NCBI GenBank assembly: GCA_030432315.1
Contig: JAUIHM010000024.1
Coordinates: 1-39,787 of the forward strand
Source: Alphaproteobacteria bacterium
GTDB taxonomy: Bacteria; Pseudomonadota; Alphaproteobacteria; Rhodobacterales; Rhodobacteraceae
Direction: 5' to 3'
Length of the DNA: 39,787 bases
Under the pieces are notes generated by a model that was not told the DNA's origin, ran no database searches, and was given only the letters and a program-made list of their open reading frames with translations. A program made the position numbers and the translations under genes. Shown one piece after another: positions 8,730 through 16,668 of this stretch (position 1 is the stretch's first letter; each line of letters starts with the position of its first letter).

Positions 8730-8828
8730 GCCGCCCGGTGCAACTGCATCGGCGGCACCGGCCGGTCCTTAACCCGGCTGAAACCTGTGCGGCGCCATAA
8801 CGGGCATTCCATGCTCTGGAGAGACCGA

Positions 8829-9050
8829 ATGTCAAATGGATTGCCGGGACTTGCCGCCGCTGTCCGAAACCTGCAGCGCGACTGCCGCGGCGCGACGTCG
8901 ATTGAATATGCACTGCTGGCGGCGCTGATCGCCCTCGGCATTTCCGCCGCGCTGATCACCTTGGGCGGATCGGTGCGGCTGCCCTTTCAGAACGCAGCTG
9001 CCGGCCTTGGTGTTGAACAGCCCGAAGGAGGCGAAGATGCGGTTGAATGA
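8829..9050 (+). CDS. flp: Flp-family type IVb pilin, divergent copy
   Basis: A 73-residue pilin precursor. A short leader ends at G21, the processing site for the prepilin peptidase, followed by ATSIEY with the conserved Glu at +5 and Tyr at +6 of the mature protein, and then a hydrophobic helix of about 20 residues (ALLAALIALGISAALITLGG). GGAGA lies just upstream of the ATG at 8829; the longer frame from 8787 has no such support. It differs from the second pilin in its mature tail and is preceded by about 100 bases of non-coding sequence. It may be a minor or alternative pilin. Pilin identity is secure; the division of labour is unknown. Confidence 0.9.
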   Translation: MSNGLPGLAAAVRNLQRDCRGATSIEYALLAALIALGISAALITLGGSVRLPFQNAAAGLGVEQPEGGEDAVE

Positions 9051-9123
9051 CCGGCCCCTGCATGTCGATCTAAGATCCGTTGAGGCATCTCAAAAGTAAT
9101 TATCGCACCGGTCCTGTTTTTAA

Positions 9124-9138
9124 TTAACCGTCCCTAAA
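9124..9138 (+). promoter_or_regulatory. CtrA-like site (one mismatch) upstream of the main Flp pilin
   Basis: TTAA, seven bases, then TAAA: one mismatch from the CtrA consensus TTAA-N7-TTAA. It lies about 130 bases before the flp ATG at 9270, in an A+T-rich stretch that probably carries the flp promoter. In Caulobacter the pilin gene pilA is activated by CtrA. A single-mismatch site in A+T-rich DNA can occur by chance, so this is weak on its own. Confidence 0.35.
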
Positions 9139-9169
9139 TGTTTCAGTGTCAGTACTACGCAATGTTAAA

Positions 9170-9201
9170 GCAAAATCAAAATACTAATTGATTGATTTTG
9201 C
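9170..9201. repeat. 10-bp perfect inverted repeat in the flp leader
   Basis: GCAAAATCAA (9170-9179) and TTGATTTTGC (9192-9201) are exact reverse complements with a 12-base spacer, about 70 bases before the pilin ATG at 9270. It could be a regulator-binding palindrome or a 5'-UTR hairpin influencing the highly expressed pilin message. The repeat is certain, the role is not. Confidence 0.55.
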
Positions 9202-9269
9202 GAACAAAGATGGTACAACGTGTCACTTGGGAACGTCTGTTGTAGTAGTGTAGTAAAGGAGTCGCCACA

Positions 9270-9485
9270 ATGACAAACATACTCGGTTTCTTCCGCCGCC
9301 TTCGCAAAGATGAGAAGGGTGCGACCGCAATCGAATACGGCCTGCTGGCCGCACTGATCGCCGTTGGCATTATCGGCGCTGTTTCCAGCCTCAAGGACGG
9401 GCTGGTCGGTACTTTCGGTGACGTTACTGCCGAACTCGGCGCAGCCGATGGCGATGAGCCTGAAGAGCCCGTCGTCGAAGAATAG
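9270..9485 (+). CDS. flp: Flp-family type IVb pilin, main subunit candidate
   Basis: A 71-residue prepilin, the expected major subunit of the Tad pilus. The basic leader MTNILGFFRRLRKDEKG ends at G17, followed by ATAIEY (Glu at +5, Tyr at +6) and a hydrophobic helix GLLAALIAVGIIGAV; the tail is acidic and ends EEPVVEE. It is closer to the Flp consensus than the copy at 8829. A strong AAGGAG lies 9 bases before the ATG. It has its own long A+T-rich upstream region, and a stem-loop begins within its last codons, both consistent with high independent expression. CpaA should cleave it and CpaF/TadB/TadC polymerise it. Confidence 0.95.
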   Translation: MTNILGFFRRLRKDEKGATAIEYGLLAALIAVGIIGAVSSLKDGLVGTFGDVTAELGAADGDEPEEPVVEE

Positions 9486-9498
9486 TGGCGGGCTCTTT
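9465..9498 (+). terminator. Stem-loop with T-run at the flp stop
   Basis: GAGCCCG (9465-9471) pairs with CGGGCTC (9489-9495), then TTT follows. The loop is long (17 bases) and contains the stop codon. A second G+C stem, GGGAGG with CCTCCC, lies at 9611-9630. Together they could end or stabilise the pilin transcript before cpaB, giving more pilin than assembly proteins. Moderate support only. Confidence 0.4.
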
Positions 9499-9672
9499 CC
9501 GTCAGCCGGCACTCCCGGAGCCGTACGGGTTCCGGATGCCGGTCTGACGCGACGACCGGATCACCGGCGCCGAGCGTGAAGGCGCCGCTGCGCGGAATGC
9601 GCGCAGGCCGGGGAGGGGTCTGATCCTCCCGTTGTTAGCCCGGCCGGTTTCTGTTCAGAAGGTTCAGACCAG

Positions 9673-10734
9673 ATGCGAGTCATGCTCCTCATTTTTGCTG
9701 CGTTTCTTGCGGCTGGCGGAACGGGGTTTTTTCTGTTCCAGGAGCTGATCATTCCAAACAAGCCGGTTGAGCAGCCGGTTGCCGTAATTGAGGCGCCAAA
9801 AACCACCGATGTCTATGTCGCGGCAGTGGAGATGCAGGTCGGGACACTGATCGTGCCGTCCCAGCTGCGGCGGGTGGCCTTTGCCCAGGCCTCGGTTACG
9901 CCGGAAATGGTTGTGGCCGATGACGCCGGGCTGGAATTTCTTACCGGCAGTGTGGTGCGCAGCGTTCTGCCAAAGGGCGTGCCGATCGCGAGGTCTGCAA
10001 CGGTGCAGCCCGGAGAGCGGGGATTTCTGGCCGCGGTTCTGCCGGAGGGCAAACGCGCGGTTTCCATCTATGTCAGTGAGGTTGCCGGGATCAGCGGCCT
10101 GATCCTGCCCGGCGACCGGGTGGACGTAATTCTGACCTATATTGTCGCCGGCGGCGTCATCGATGCGGAGCGGGACATTCGTGCCAGCGAGACGGTGCTG
10201 CGGAACCTGCGGGTTCTCGCGCTCGATCAGCGCCTCGGGCCCTACAAGCAGCCGGATGACGCCAAGGGCAAGTTCGTACCGCCGCCGATCGCGCGGACGG
10301 CGACCCTCGAAGTGACCTCCGCCGAGGCCGAAATGGTGACGCTTGCCACGCAGCTTGGCGATCTGTCGCTGGTGCTGAATTCCGTGCGCGACGGCGGCGA
10401 GGCAGAGGTTGTCGGGAGCGGATCGCGTCTTGATGACCTGCTCGACCCGATCCTGCGGCGTGGCCCGGATGACCGGGTCGCCAATGCTTCTTCTTCCGTG
10501 GCTGCAGATTTTCGGCCGATGACGCTGGATTCGGACGTGACGTCGCTTCTGCAGCGGCGTGCCGCGGCGCAGGACGCGGGCGGGGCGGGGGCCAGTCCCG
10601 TGGCGCTGAAGGATCAGATCAGCCGGGTGCAGGTCGTGCGAGGTTCCACGGCCAATGCCGTCAAGGTCGACGCGCTGGCGGTGGAAGACACCGAGGGCAC
10701 GGAAGAGGCTAAGGCGGAGATGACGGCGAACTAG
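9673..10734 (+). CDS. cpaB: Flp pilus assembly protein CpaB (RcpC)
   Basis: A 353-residue protein anchored by an N-terminal membrane segment (residues 3-22), with the rest in the periplasm. It carries a SAF-type domain early on (TTDVYVAAVEMQVGTLI, the following VAFAQASVTPEMV, then GSVVRSVLPKGVPI) and the CpaB/RcpC continuation with GERGFLAAVLPEGKRAVSI and the conserved ILPGDRVDVILTY. CpaB is thought to help assemble or gate the secretin channel and may contact peptidoglycan. The C-terminal ~90 residues are low-complexity and poorly conserved. The gene begins about 190 bases after flp; cpaC follows within 26 bases. Confidence 0.93.
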   Translation: MRVMLLIFAAFLAAGGTGFFLFQELIIPNKPVEQPVAVIEAPKTTDVYVAAVEMQVGTLIVPSQLRRVAFAQASVTPEMVVADDAGLEFLTGSVVRSVLPKGVPIARSATVQPGERGFLAAVLPEGKRAVSIYVSEVAGISGLILPGDRVDVILTYIVAGGVIDAERDIRASETVLRNLRVLALDQRLGPYKQPDDAKGKFVPPPIARTATLEVTSAEAEMVTLATQLGDLSLVLNSVRDGGEAEVVGSGSRLDDLLDPILRRGPDDRVANASSSVAADFRPMTLDSDVTSLLQRRAAAQDAGGAGASPVALKDQISRVQVVRGSTANAVKVDALAVEDTEGTEEAKAEMTAN

Positions 10735-10759
10735 AATGGATCGCAGGAAAGACAGTAGC

Positions 10760-12121
10760 ATGTTCAAGTGGATTGGCCGCACCGCAGCGCTGGCTGCGGC
10801 GCTCATCGTAATGCCGGCGTCGCTTTCGGGTCAGGCGTCCGGTTTTGAACTGGTGGAACCGGCGACGGAAAAGTCGGTGACACTCGTCGTCGGCTCCGGA
10901 CAGCTGATCCGCGTCGGTGAGGCGTTCACCAGTCTGTTCGTCGCCAACCCGGACGTGGCCGACATCGAAGTCAAATCCCCGCGTCTGCTGTATCTGACCG
11001 GGGTGGGGGTCGGCGAAACGACGCTGTTTGCGGTCGACGACGAGGACAATGTGCTGATGTCCGCGGTCATCCGCGTCACCCACAACATTCAGGCGCTGCA
11101 GATCGGCATCGAGCAGGCCGCGCCGGGCCGGTCGATCAAGGCCTCCACGGTTGACCGTTCGCTGATGATTACCGGAACCGTGGCATCGCCCGAACAGGCG
11201 GCTGACGTGATGAACATCGCCAGCCAGTTCGTTGACAGCCCGGCGGACGTGGTCAACCGGATGAACATTGCCGATCCGACCCAGGTCAACCTTCAGGTGC
11301 GGATCGCCGAGGTGAACCGCAATGTCGACCGGCAGCTCGGGATTCAGTGGAACGCCGTCGGCGTCAATTCCGGCGGCAGCACAAGGTACGGATTTGTCGG
11401 CGGCAGTGGCGTGACCGGCGGCTATCAGGCGTCGATTGGCTACAGCGGACCGCGCATCAACGTCGACGTGCTGCTCGAAGCGCTGGCGAAAGAGGGAATG
11501 GTGACCATCCTTGCCGAGCCCAACCTGACCGCGCGCAGCGGCGAGCCGGCAAATTTTCTGGCGGGCGGCGAATATCCCTATACGGTGCGGCAGGATCAGG
11601 GCTCGAACACGGTCGAATTCAAGGATTTTGGCATCGGTCTGGCGTTCACGCCAACGGTGCTCGACAGCAACCGGATCAGCCTGACCGTGGCGACCACCGT
11701 CAGTGACCTGAACTTTGCCAACAGCAACGAAGTGCCATCCCTGACGACCCGCCGGGCCGAGACGACGGTGGATCTGGCCAGCGGTCAGAGCTTCGCAATT
11801 GCCGGCCTGATGCAGAATTCCTCCTCGCAGGATGAGAGCCGCGTGCCGGGCCTCGGGCAGATTCCGGTTCTGGGCGCGCTGTTCAAATCGGCCGGCTACA
11901 AGCGGGACCAGACCGAACTGGTCATCATTGTCACTCCGGTGATCGTAACGCCGGTGACCGGTCGCAAGGTCGCCACGCCGGTCGACAATTACGTGCCGCC
12001 CAACGATTTCGAGCGGATCCTCATGGGCCGTTTTCAGGGCGACCGCAGCCGGGTAACCCAGGTGCAGAACCGCATGGGAAGCCGCAGGCTCTACGGCACA
12101 TCCGGTTTCGTCTTCGAGTAG
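10760..12121 (+). CDS. cpaC: Outer-membrane secretin CpaC (RcpA)
   Basis: A 453-residue secretin that forms the outer-membrane pore of the Tad pilus. A signal peptide covers about residues 1-26. The pilus-secretin N-terminal domain follows (TLVVGSGQLIRVGEAFTS, then VANPDVADIEVKSPRLLYLTG), then a BON-like segment, and the secretin domain in the C-terminal half (VNLQVRIAEVNR, EGMVTILAEPNLTARSGEPA, FLAGGEYPY, VPGLGQIPVLGALFKS and TELVIIVTPVIV). I chose the ATG at 10760 where the signal peptide begins; an in-frame ATG at 10736, almost on the cpaB stop, would add 8 residues. It is followed by cpaD after 13 bases. Confidence 0.95.
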   Translation: MFKWIGRTAALAAALIVMPASLSGQASGFELVEPATEKSVTLVVGSGQLIRVGEAFTSLFVANPDVADIEVKSPRLLYLTGVGVGETTLFAVDDEDNVLMSAVIRVTHNIQALQIGIEQAAPGRSIKASTVDRSLMITGTVASPEQAADVMNIASQFVDSPADVVNRMNIADPTQVNLQVRIAEVNRNVDRQLGIQWNAVGVNSGGSTRYGFVGGSGVTGGYQASIGYSGPRINVDVLLEALAKEGMVTILAEPNLTARSGEPANFLAGGEYPYTVRQDQGSNTVEFKDFGIGLAFTPTVLDSNRISLTVATTVSDLNFANSNEVPSLTTRRAETTVDLASGQSFAIAGLMQNSSSQDESRVPGLGQIPVLGALFKSAGYKRDQTELVIIVTPVIVTPVTGRKVATPVDNYVPPNDFERILMGRFQGDRSRVTQVQNRMGSRRLYGTSGFVFE

Positions 12122-12134
12122 CGGAGAGCAAGGT

Positions 12135-12800
12135 ATGGGAACCACAGCATCAGGTCTGCTGCGCGGCTGTCTCACTGCGCCGGGCGCGCTCGTTCTGGCC
12201 GCATTCGCCCTTGCCGGCTGCGTCGACAACCTTCCGGGCTCCTATACCCAGGCGGAGTATCAGGCGGACCCGTCGCAGCTTCAGCATGACATCTATTTTC
12301 AGCCGGGCAGCGCGAAGCTGGCCAACGGCGAACGCGAGCGCCTTAACACCGCGCTGCGCAATCTTCTGTTGCGGCCCGACGACGACATTCTGGTCCACCT
12401 GGCCTCCACCGGCTCCGAAGTGCTTGACGCGCAGCGCGTCGCAACCGCGCGCTCCGCGGTGTCGGGAACCCGCGCACGGGTCAGGATCGTCGCGCCCTCG
12501 GGGTTCAACCTGGTCGACCCCTATCCGGATGTCGGACTGGTACAGGTGATGCGCTACAGTCGGGTGATCGTTAAATGCCCCAACCAGGGCGCGGATTTCA
12601 ATGACGACGCCTTCCGGCGCAGCGAACTGCTGATGGGCTGTGTCAACGCCGCGAACATCGCCAACATGGCGGACGAAAAACGGGATCTGACTGCACCCGG
12701 CGAGATGGAAGGCACCGACCGCTTCACCGGACTTGCGGCGGTGGAACGGTACCGGGAGGACCGGGTCAAGCAGCCGGCAGTGGACAGCATTTCCGAATAG
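12135..12800 (+). CDS. cpaD: Tad pilus lipoprotein CpaD (RcpB)
   Basis: A 221-residue predicted outer-membrane lipoprotein. The lipobox LAGC places the lipidated cysteine at C29. The body matches the CpaD family: an early NGERERLNTALRNLLLR segment, QRVATARSAV, and the C-terminal hallmark GCVNAANIANMADEKRDLTAPGEM. CpaD proteins assist secretin localisation or stability. It lies between cpaC and cpaE with short gaps in a co-directional cluster. The family assignment rests on these motifs and on position; both agree. Confidence 0.9.
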   Translation: MGTTASGLLRGCLTAPGALVLAAFALAGCVDNLPGSYTQAEYQADPSQLQHDIYFQPGSAKLANGERERLNTALRNLLLRPDDDILVHLASTGSEVLDAQRVATARSAVSGTRARVRIVAPSGFNLVDPYPDVGLVQVMRYSRVIVKCPNQGADFNDDAFRRSELLMGCVNAANIANMADEKRDLTAPGEMEGTDRFTGLAAVERYREDRVKQPAVDSISE

Positions 12801-12816
12801 GGTGGCGGTAGAAATC

Positions 12817-14031
12817 ATGGCACAGGCAGCAGCAGCCGTGAAAAGCGGCATGAAGTTCGACGACGAAGAGGCCAACCGAGAACCCTTCGCGGCCTATGTC
12901 GCGGATGCGGCTTCACAGGCGGCGGCACAGTCCGTTGCGGAACTGCGCGGCTGGCCGGCGTCCAGCGTGCGCAAGGGCGGACTTCCCGCCGCACTCCGTC
13001 TGCTCGGAATAGCACCTCCACCGCGCATGATGATCATCGACATTGAAGGCCTACCGATCGAGGAAGTTGAACAGGGCCTGGTGGAACTGACCCGGCTTGG
13101 GTCGATGGTCATCGCCCTCGGGGCGGTCAATGACGTCAGCTACTTTCGTCGCATAATGCGCGCCGGGGTGCGTGACTATCTGGTCAAACCCGTCGACACC
13201 GACATGCTGAGCGAAATCTTCGTTCGGCTGGAGCAGCCGGGTGACGGGACCCAGGCGCTCGGCCGGGTCATCGGCGTGCTTGGCGCCCGCGGCGGGGTCG
13301 GCGTCACCACGCTGGCGATCAATCTTGCCTGGATCATGGCGGAAAAGCTGGGCCGCCGGACCGCCCTTGTCGACATGGACATCTATGCGGGAAACATCGC
13401 GCTTTCCCTCGACATCGAACCGACGCGCGGACTTCGCGAAGCCTTCGACGACCCGGAACGGGTGGACGAGGTGTTTCTTCAGAACGCGATGCACCAGTTC
13501 GGAAAGGGCCTGCACGTCCTGGCAACCGAAGAGGGGTTCGACGATACGGTGCGGATGACGGACGACAAGGTGCTGATGCTCGCCGACACGATGCGGTCGA
13601 ATTTCGACATGTCGGTCCTCGACGTTCCGCGTCATTTCGTCGTGCGCGAACCGCAGCTTTTCACCCGGTTCGATGACGTTCTGATCGTTGCCGAACTGAC
13701 GCTGGAATCGCTTCGCGACGCCAACCGGATGCTGAGGCTGCTGAAAACCCGAAACCGCAACATCAAGGTTCACATCGTCGCCAATCGGGTCGTCGCCAAG
13801 CCGGACATCGCAATCAGGGAATTCGAGGCCGGCACCGAAGCGAAACTGCGATGTGCGTTTTCCTTCGATGCCAAGGCCATCGGCAGATCGGCGGTCAAGG
13901 GAAAACCGCTCGCGGTTACCGAACCTGCCCACAAGCTGGTCCAGGATCTGCATGGCCTGTGCATCGAACTGGCCGGCGTCCCGGGCGATTCCCGTCCGAA
14001 GGGGTTCTTCCGGCGCAGGAAAAAAAGGTAG
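12817..14031 (+). CDS. cpaE: Pilus assembly ATPase-like protein CpaE (TadZ)
   Basis: A 404-residue MinD/ParA-type localisation protein of the Tad machine. Residues about 70-140 form a receiver-like (CheY-fold) domain with D75 in MIIDIEG and the closing YLVKPVD. From about residue 150 a P-loop domain begins with the deviant Walker A GARGGVGVTT (156-165), followed by TALVDMDIYAGNIALSLDIEP. The normal Walker Lys position is Val here, as is common in CpaE. CpaE places the secretin and CpaF at the cell pole in Caulobacter. I chose the ATG at 12817, just after the cpaD stop; an in-frame GTG at 12802 is an alternative. CpaF follows after 6 bases. Confidence 0.93.
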   Translation: MAQAAAAVKSGMKFDDEEANREPFAAYVADAASQAAAQSVAELRGWPASSVRKGGLPAALRLLGIAPPPRMMIIDIEGLPIEEVEQGLVELTRLGSMVIALGAVNDVSYFRRIMRAGVRDYLVKPVDTDMLSEIFVRLEQPGDGTQALGRVIGVLGARGGVGVTTLAINLAWIMAEKLGRRTALVDMDIYAGNIALSLDIEPTRGLREAFDDPERVDEVFLQNAMHQFGKGLHVLATEEGFDDTVRMTDDKVLMLADTMRSNFDMSVLDVPRHFVVREPQLFTRFDDVLIVAELTLESLRDANRMLRLLKTRNRNIKVHIVANRVVAKPDIAIREFEAGTEAKLRCAFSFDAKAIGRSAVKGKPLAVTEPAHKLVQDLHGLCIELAGVPGDSRPKGFFRRRKKR

Positions 14032-14037
14032 GCCGGA

Positions 14038-15660
14038 ATGGACGACGGATTTGACCCTGAGCGTGCCGGTGGCGGGACCACACCGATTTCACTTCTGAAA
14101 TCGGCTGCATGCGAGCGGGTCCGTCAGACGCTCGGCACGGAAGGACTGGCCCGTACCAGCCCGTTTGAGCTTGCCGAAGCGGTAAACGACGCAATCGAGG
14201 ACATGCTGACGACGGCAACCGAAAGGCCGGACCTCGCCCAGCAGCGGGACCTCCTGCGCGAAGTGGTGGAAGCGCTGCAGGCGGAAAAGGCCCGAAGCAG
14301 CACGGCCGACGCGGAAGAACCCGAAGAGGAGCAGGCGGAACTCGATCCCCTCGCTGAAGTCGAAAAGACCGTGGCACCGGAAGCGAGAAACAAGCGCTCG
14401 ACGCAGGTCAAACAGCAGGTCATGCCGCTGCTGATGCAGCGGATCGACATTTCCGTTGCCTCGACCCTCAACCCGGATGAACTCAGGGCGCAGATCGCCG
14501 GCATCGTCGAGGAAATCATCGTTGATCTGAAGATTCAGCTCAATGCCACGGAACTCAGGAACATCGTCCGGCTTCTCGTCGACGACATGGTTGGACTGGG
14601 CCCGCTGGAGCCGCTTCTTGCCGATGAGACCGTCACCGACATCATGGTCAACGGCCCTCATCAGATCTACGTCGAGCGCAAGGGCAAGCTCGAACTGACC
14701 GACGTGGTGTTCCGCGATGACGCCCATGTCATTCACGTCGCGACCCGCATCGTTACCGAAGTGGGGCGTCGGGTGGACGAATCCTCGCCGCTGGTGGATG
14801 CCCGTCTGCGTGACGGCAGCCGCGTCAACATCATCATTCCGCCGCTGGCGATCGACGGTCCGACGATCGCCATCCGCAAGTTTTCCGACAAGGAAATCAC
14901 CCTCGACATGATGGCCCGCCAGGGCAACGTCTCGGCCGACATGTCCACGGTGCTCAAGGTGGCGGCACGCTGCCGGCTCAACATCCTGATTTCCGGCGGC
15001 ACCGGATCCGGCAAGACCACACTTCTCAATGCGCTCAGCCGGATGATCGACCACGGCGAACGTACCCTGACCATCGAGGACGCGGCTGAACTGCAGCTGC
15101 AGCAGCCGCACGTCGTCCGCCTGGAGACCCGGCCCGCGAACGTCGAGGGCGAGGGCGAGATCACCATGCGCCACCTGCTCAAGAACGCACTGCGCATGCG
15201 GCCGGACCGGGTGATCCTCGGCGAGATCCGCGGCGAAGAGGCGATCGACATGCTGCAGGCGATGAACACCGGCCATGACGGGTCGATGTGCACTATTCAC
15301 TCGAATACGCCGCGCGACGCGCTGACCAGGCTTGAGAATCTCGTGGCGATGTCAGGCTTCAAGCTTCCTGCCGAAGCGGTGCGCGAACAGATCCAGAGCG
15401 CCGTGCACCTGATCGTCCAGGTCAGCCGCATGCGCGACGGAATGCGGCGCATCACCCATGTGACCGAAATTACCGGAATGGAAGGGGACGTCGTGACCAC
15501 CCAGGATCTGTTCCGTTATGTCTTCGACGGTGAGAACGCCGACGGGGAACTGGTAGGCCGGTTTGAATGCTCAAACCTGCGCCCGCATTTCATGCCGCGC
15601 GCAGAATACTTCGGTCTCGGCAAAAGGCTCATGGAGGCCATGCGGTGCACGGGGATGTAA
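14038..15660 (+). CDS. cpaF: Pilus assembly/secretion ATPase CpaF (TadA)
   Basis: The motor ATPase of the Tad pilus, a type II/IV secretion-superfamily hexameric ATPase on the cytoplasmic side. At 540 residues it has an N-terminal charged extension (about 1-125), then the N-terminal domain (VGLGPLEPLLADETVTDIMV) and the catalytic domain. Walker A GGTGSGKTT lies at 320-328; the Asp box is TLTIEDAAELQL, Walker B RVILGEIRGEEA, and the His box CTIHSNTPRDAL. All catalytic motifs are present. Its last 16 bases overlap tadB, so translation is coupled. It powers pilin extrusion with TadB and TadC. Confidence 0.97.
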   Translation: MDDGFDPERAGGGTTPISLLKSAACERVRQTLGTEGLARTSPFELAEAVNDAIEDMLTTATERPDLAQQRDLLREVVEALQAEKARSSTADAEEPEEEQAELDPLAEVEKTVAPEARNKRSTQVKQQVMPLLMQRIDISVASTLNPDELRAQIAGIVEEIIVDLKIQLNATELRNIVRLLVDDMVGLGPLEPLLADETVTDIMVNGPHQIYVERKGKLELTDVVFRDDAHVIHVATRIVTEVGRRVDESSPLVDARLRDGSRVNIIIPPLAIDGPTIAIRKFSDKEITLDMMARQGNVSADMSTVLKVAARCRLNILISGGTGSGKTTLLNALSRMIDHGERTLTIEDAAELQLQQPHVVRLETRPANVEGEGEITMRHLLKNALRMRPDRVILGEIRGEEAIDMLQAMNTGHDGSMCTIHSNTPRDALTRLENLVAMSGFKLPAEAVREQIQSAVHLIVQVSRMRDGMRRITHVTEITGMEGDVVTTQDLFRYVFDGENADGELVGRFECSNLRPHFMPRAEYFGLGKRLMEAMRCTGM

Positions 15661-16658
15661 GCATCGCCCTGGTCGGAGGGCTGTTCTTTTCCTCGGTCCT
15701 GACACTGGTCGGTGTCAGCCTGTTCGTTTTGACGGTGTTTCTGAAAAAGCGCGCCGCGCTGCAGAAACGGCTGAACCGGGTGGGCAGGCGGCGGCTGTCG
15801 GGCAAAATCGACATCGAAGAAGTCCGCCTGAGTCTCGCCAAGAAGTCCCAGGACACCGGCGCACTGTTCAACCTGACCGACGCGCTGTCGAAGTTCATTC
15901 CGATTCTCGACACCGCACGGCTGAAGCGCAATTTCGTCCGGGCCGGCATGGGCATGACCGTGGCTGGGTTTCTGGTCTCGTCGCTGGTCCTCGCGGCGGT
16001 CCTGACGTTTGCGGGGGTGATGATCACGGACTATCCGGCGGCGATTCTGGTTCTGCCGGCGATCCTTCTTGGCATGCTTCTGATGGATCTGTTCGTGAAA
16101 ATGCGTGGCGAGCGCGCCTCGTCGAAGTTCATGGCGCAGCTCCCCGACGCCCTGGACACCATCATCCGGGGAATCCGCTCGGGTCTGCCGGTGATCGAAT
16201 GTGTCGGAACGGTCGGAGAGGAATTCGACGAGCCGATCGGCAGCAAGTTTCGCGCGATCAGTGAGCGGGTCAAACTGGGTGCGCCGCTGGACGTTTCCCT
16301 CTGGGAAGTGGCGAAGATCGTCGACCGTCCGGAAATGGATTTTCTCGCCGTCTGCATTTCCATCCAGATGGAAACCGGAGGCAGCCTGGCGGAGGCGCTG
16401 GCGAACCTTTCCGATCTGCTGCGCAAACGCCAGCAGATGAAACTGAAAATCAAGGCAATCTCCTCGGAGGCCAAGGCCAGCGCCCTGATCATCGGGCTGC
16501 TGCCGTTTGTCATGCTTGGCCTTCTGAGCATCATGTCACCGGACTACGTTGCGCCGCTCTTCGTCGATCCGCGCGGTCACATGATGCTCGGTGGCGGCTT
16601 TGCGAGCATCAGTATCGGTGCATTCATCATGTGGCGCATGACCAAGTTCGAAATCTAG
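15645..16658 (+). CDS. tadB: Inner-membrane platform protein TadB
   Basis: A 337-residue T2SS-F-domain membrane protein that forms the platform for CpaF together with TadC. Hydrophobic spans occur at the N-terminus (ALVGGLFFSSVLTLVGVSLFV), near residues 105-145 as a pair, and at the C-terminus as a pair. The cytoplasmic T2SSF segment contains LPDALDTIIRGIRSGLPVIEC and QMETGGSLAEALANLSDLLRKR. I chose the GTG at 15645: GGAGG lies 7 bases upstream and the residues from here match a TadB start, whereas the longer frame to 15567 lies wholly within cpaF. This gives a 16-base overlap with cpaF. TadC follows after 10 bases. Confidence 0.92.
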   Translation: MHGDVSIALVGGLFFSSVLTLVGVSLFVLTVFLKKRAALQKRLNRVGRRRLSGKIDIEEVRLSLAKKSQDTGALFNLTDALSKFIPILDTARLKRNFVRAGMGMTVAGFLVSSLVLAAVLTFAGVMITDYPAAILVLPAILLGMLLMDLFVKMRGERASSKFMAQLPDALDTIIRGIRSGLPVIECVGTVGEEFDEPIGSKFRAISERVKLGAPLDVSLWEVAKIVDRPEMDFLAVCISIQMETGGSLAEALANLSDLLRKRQQMKLKIKAISSEAKASALIIGLLPFVMLGLLSIMSPDYVAPLFVDPRGHMMLGGGFASISIGAFIMWRMTKFEI

Positions 16659-16668
16659 GGAGCCTGCC

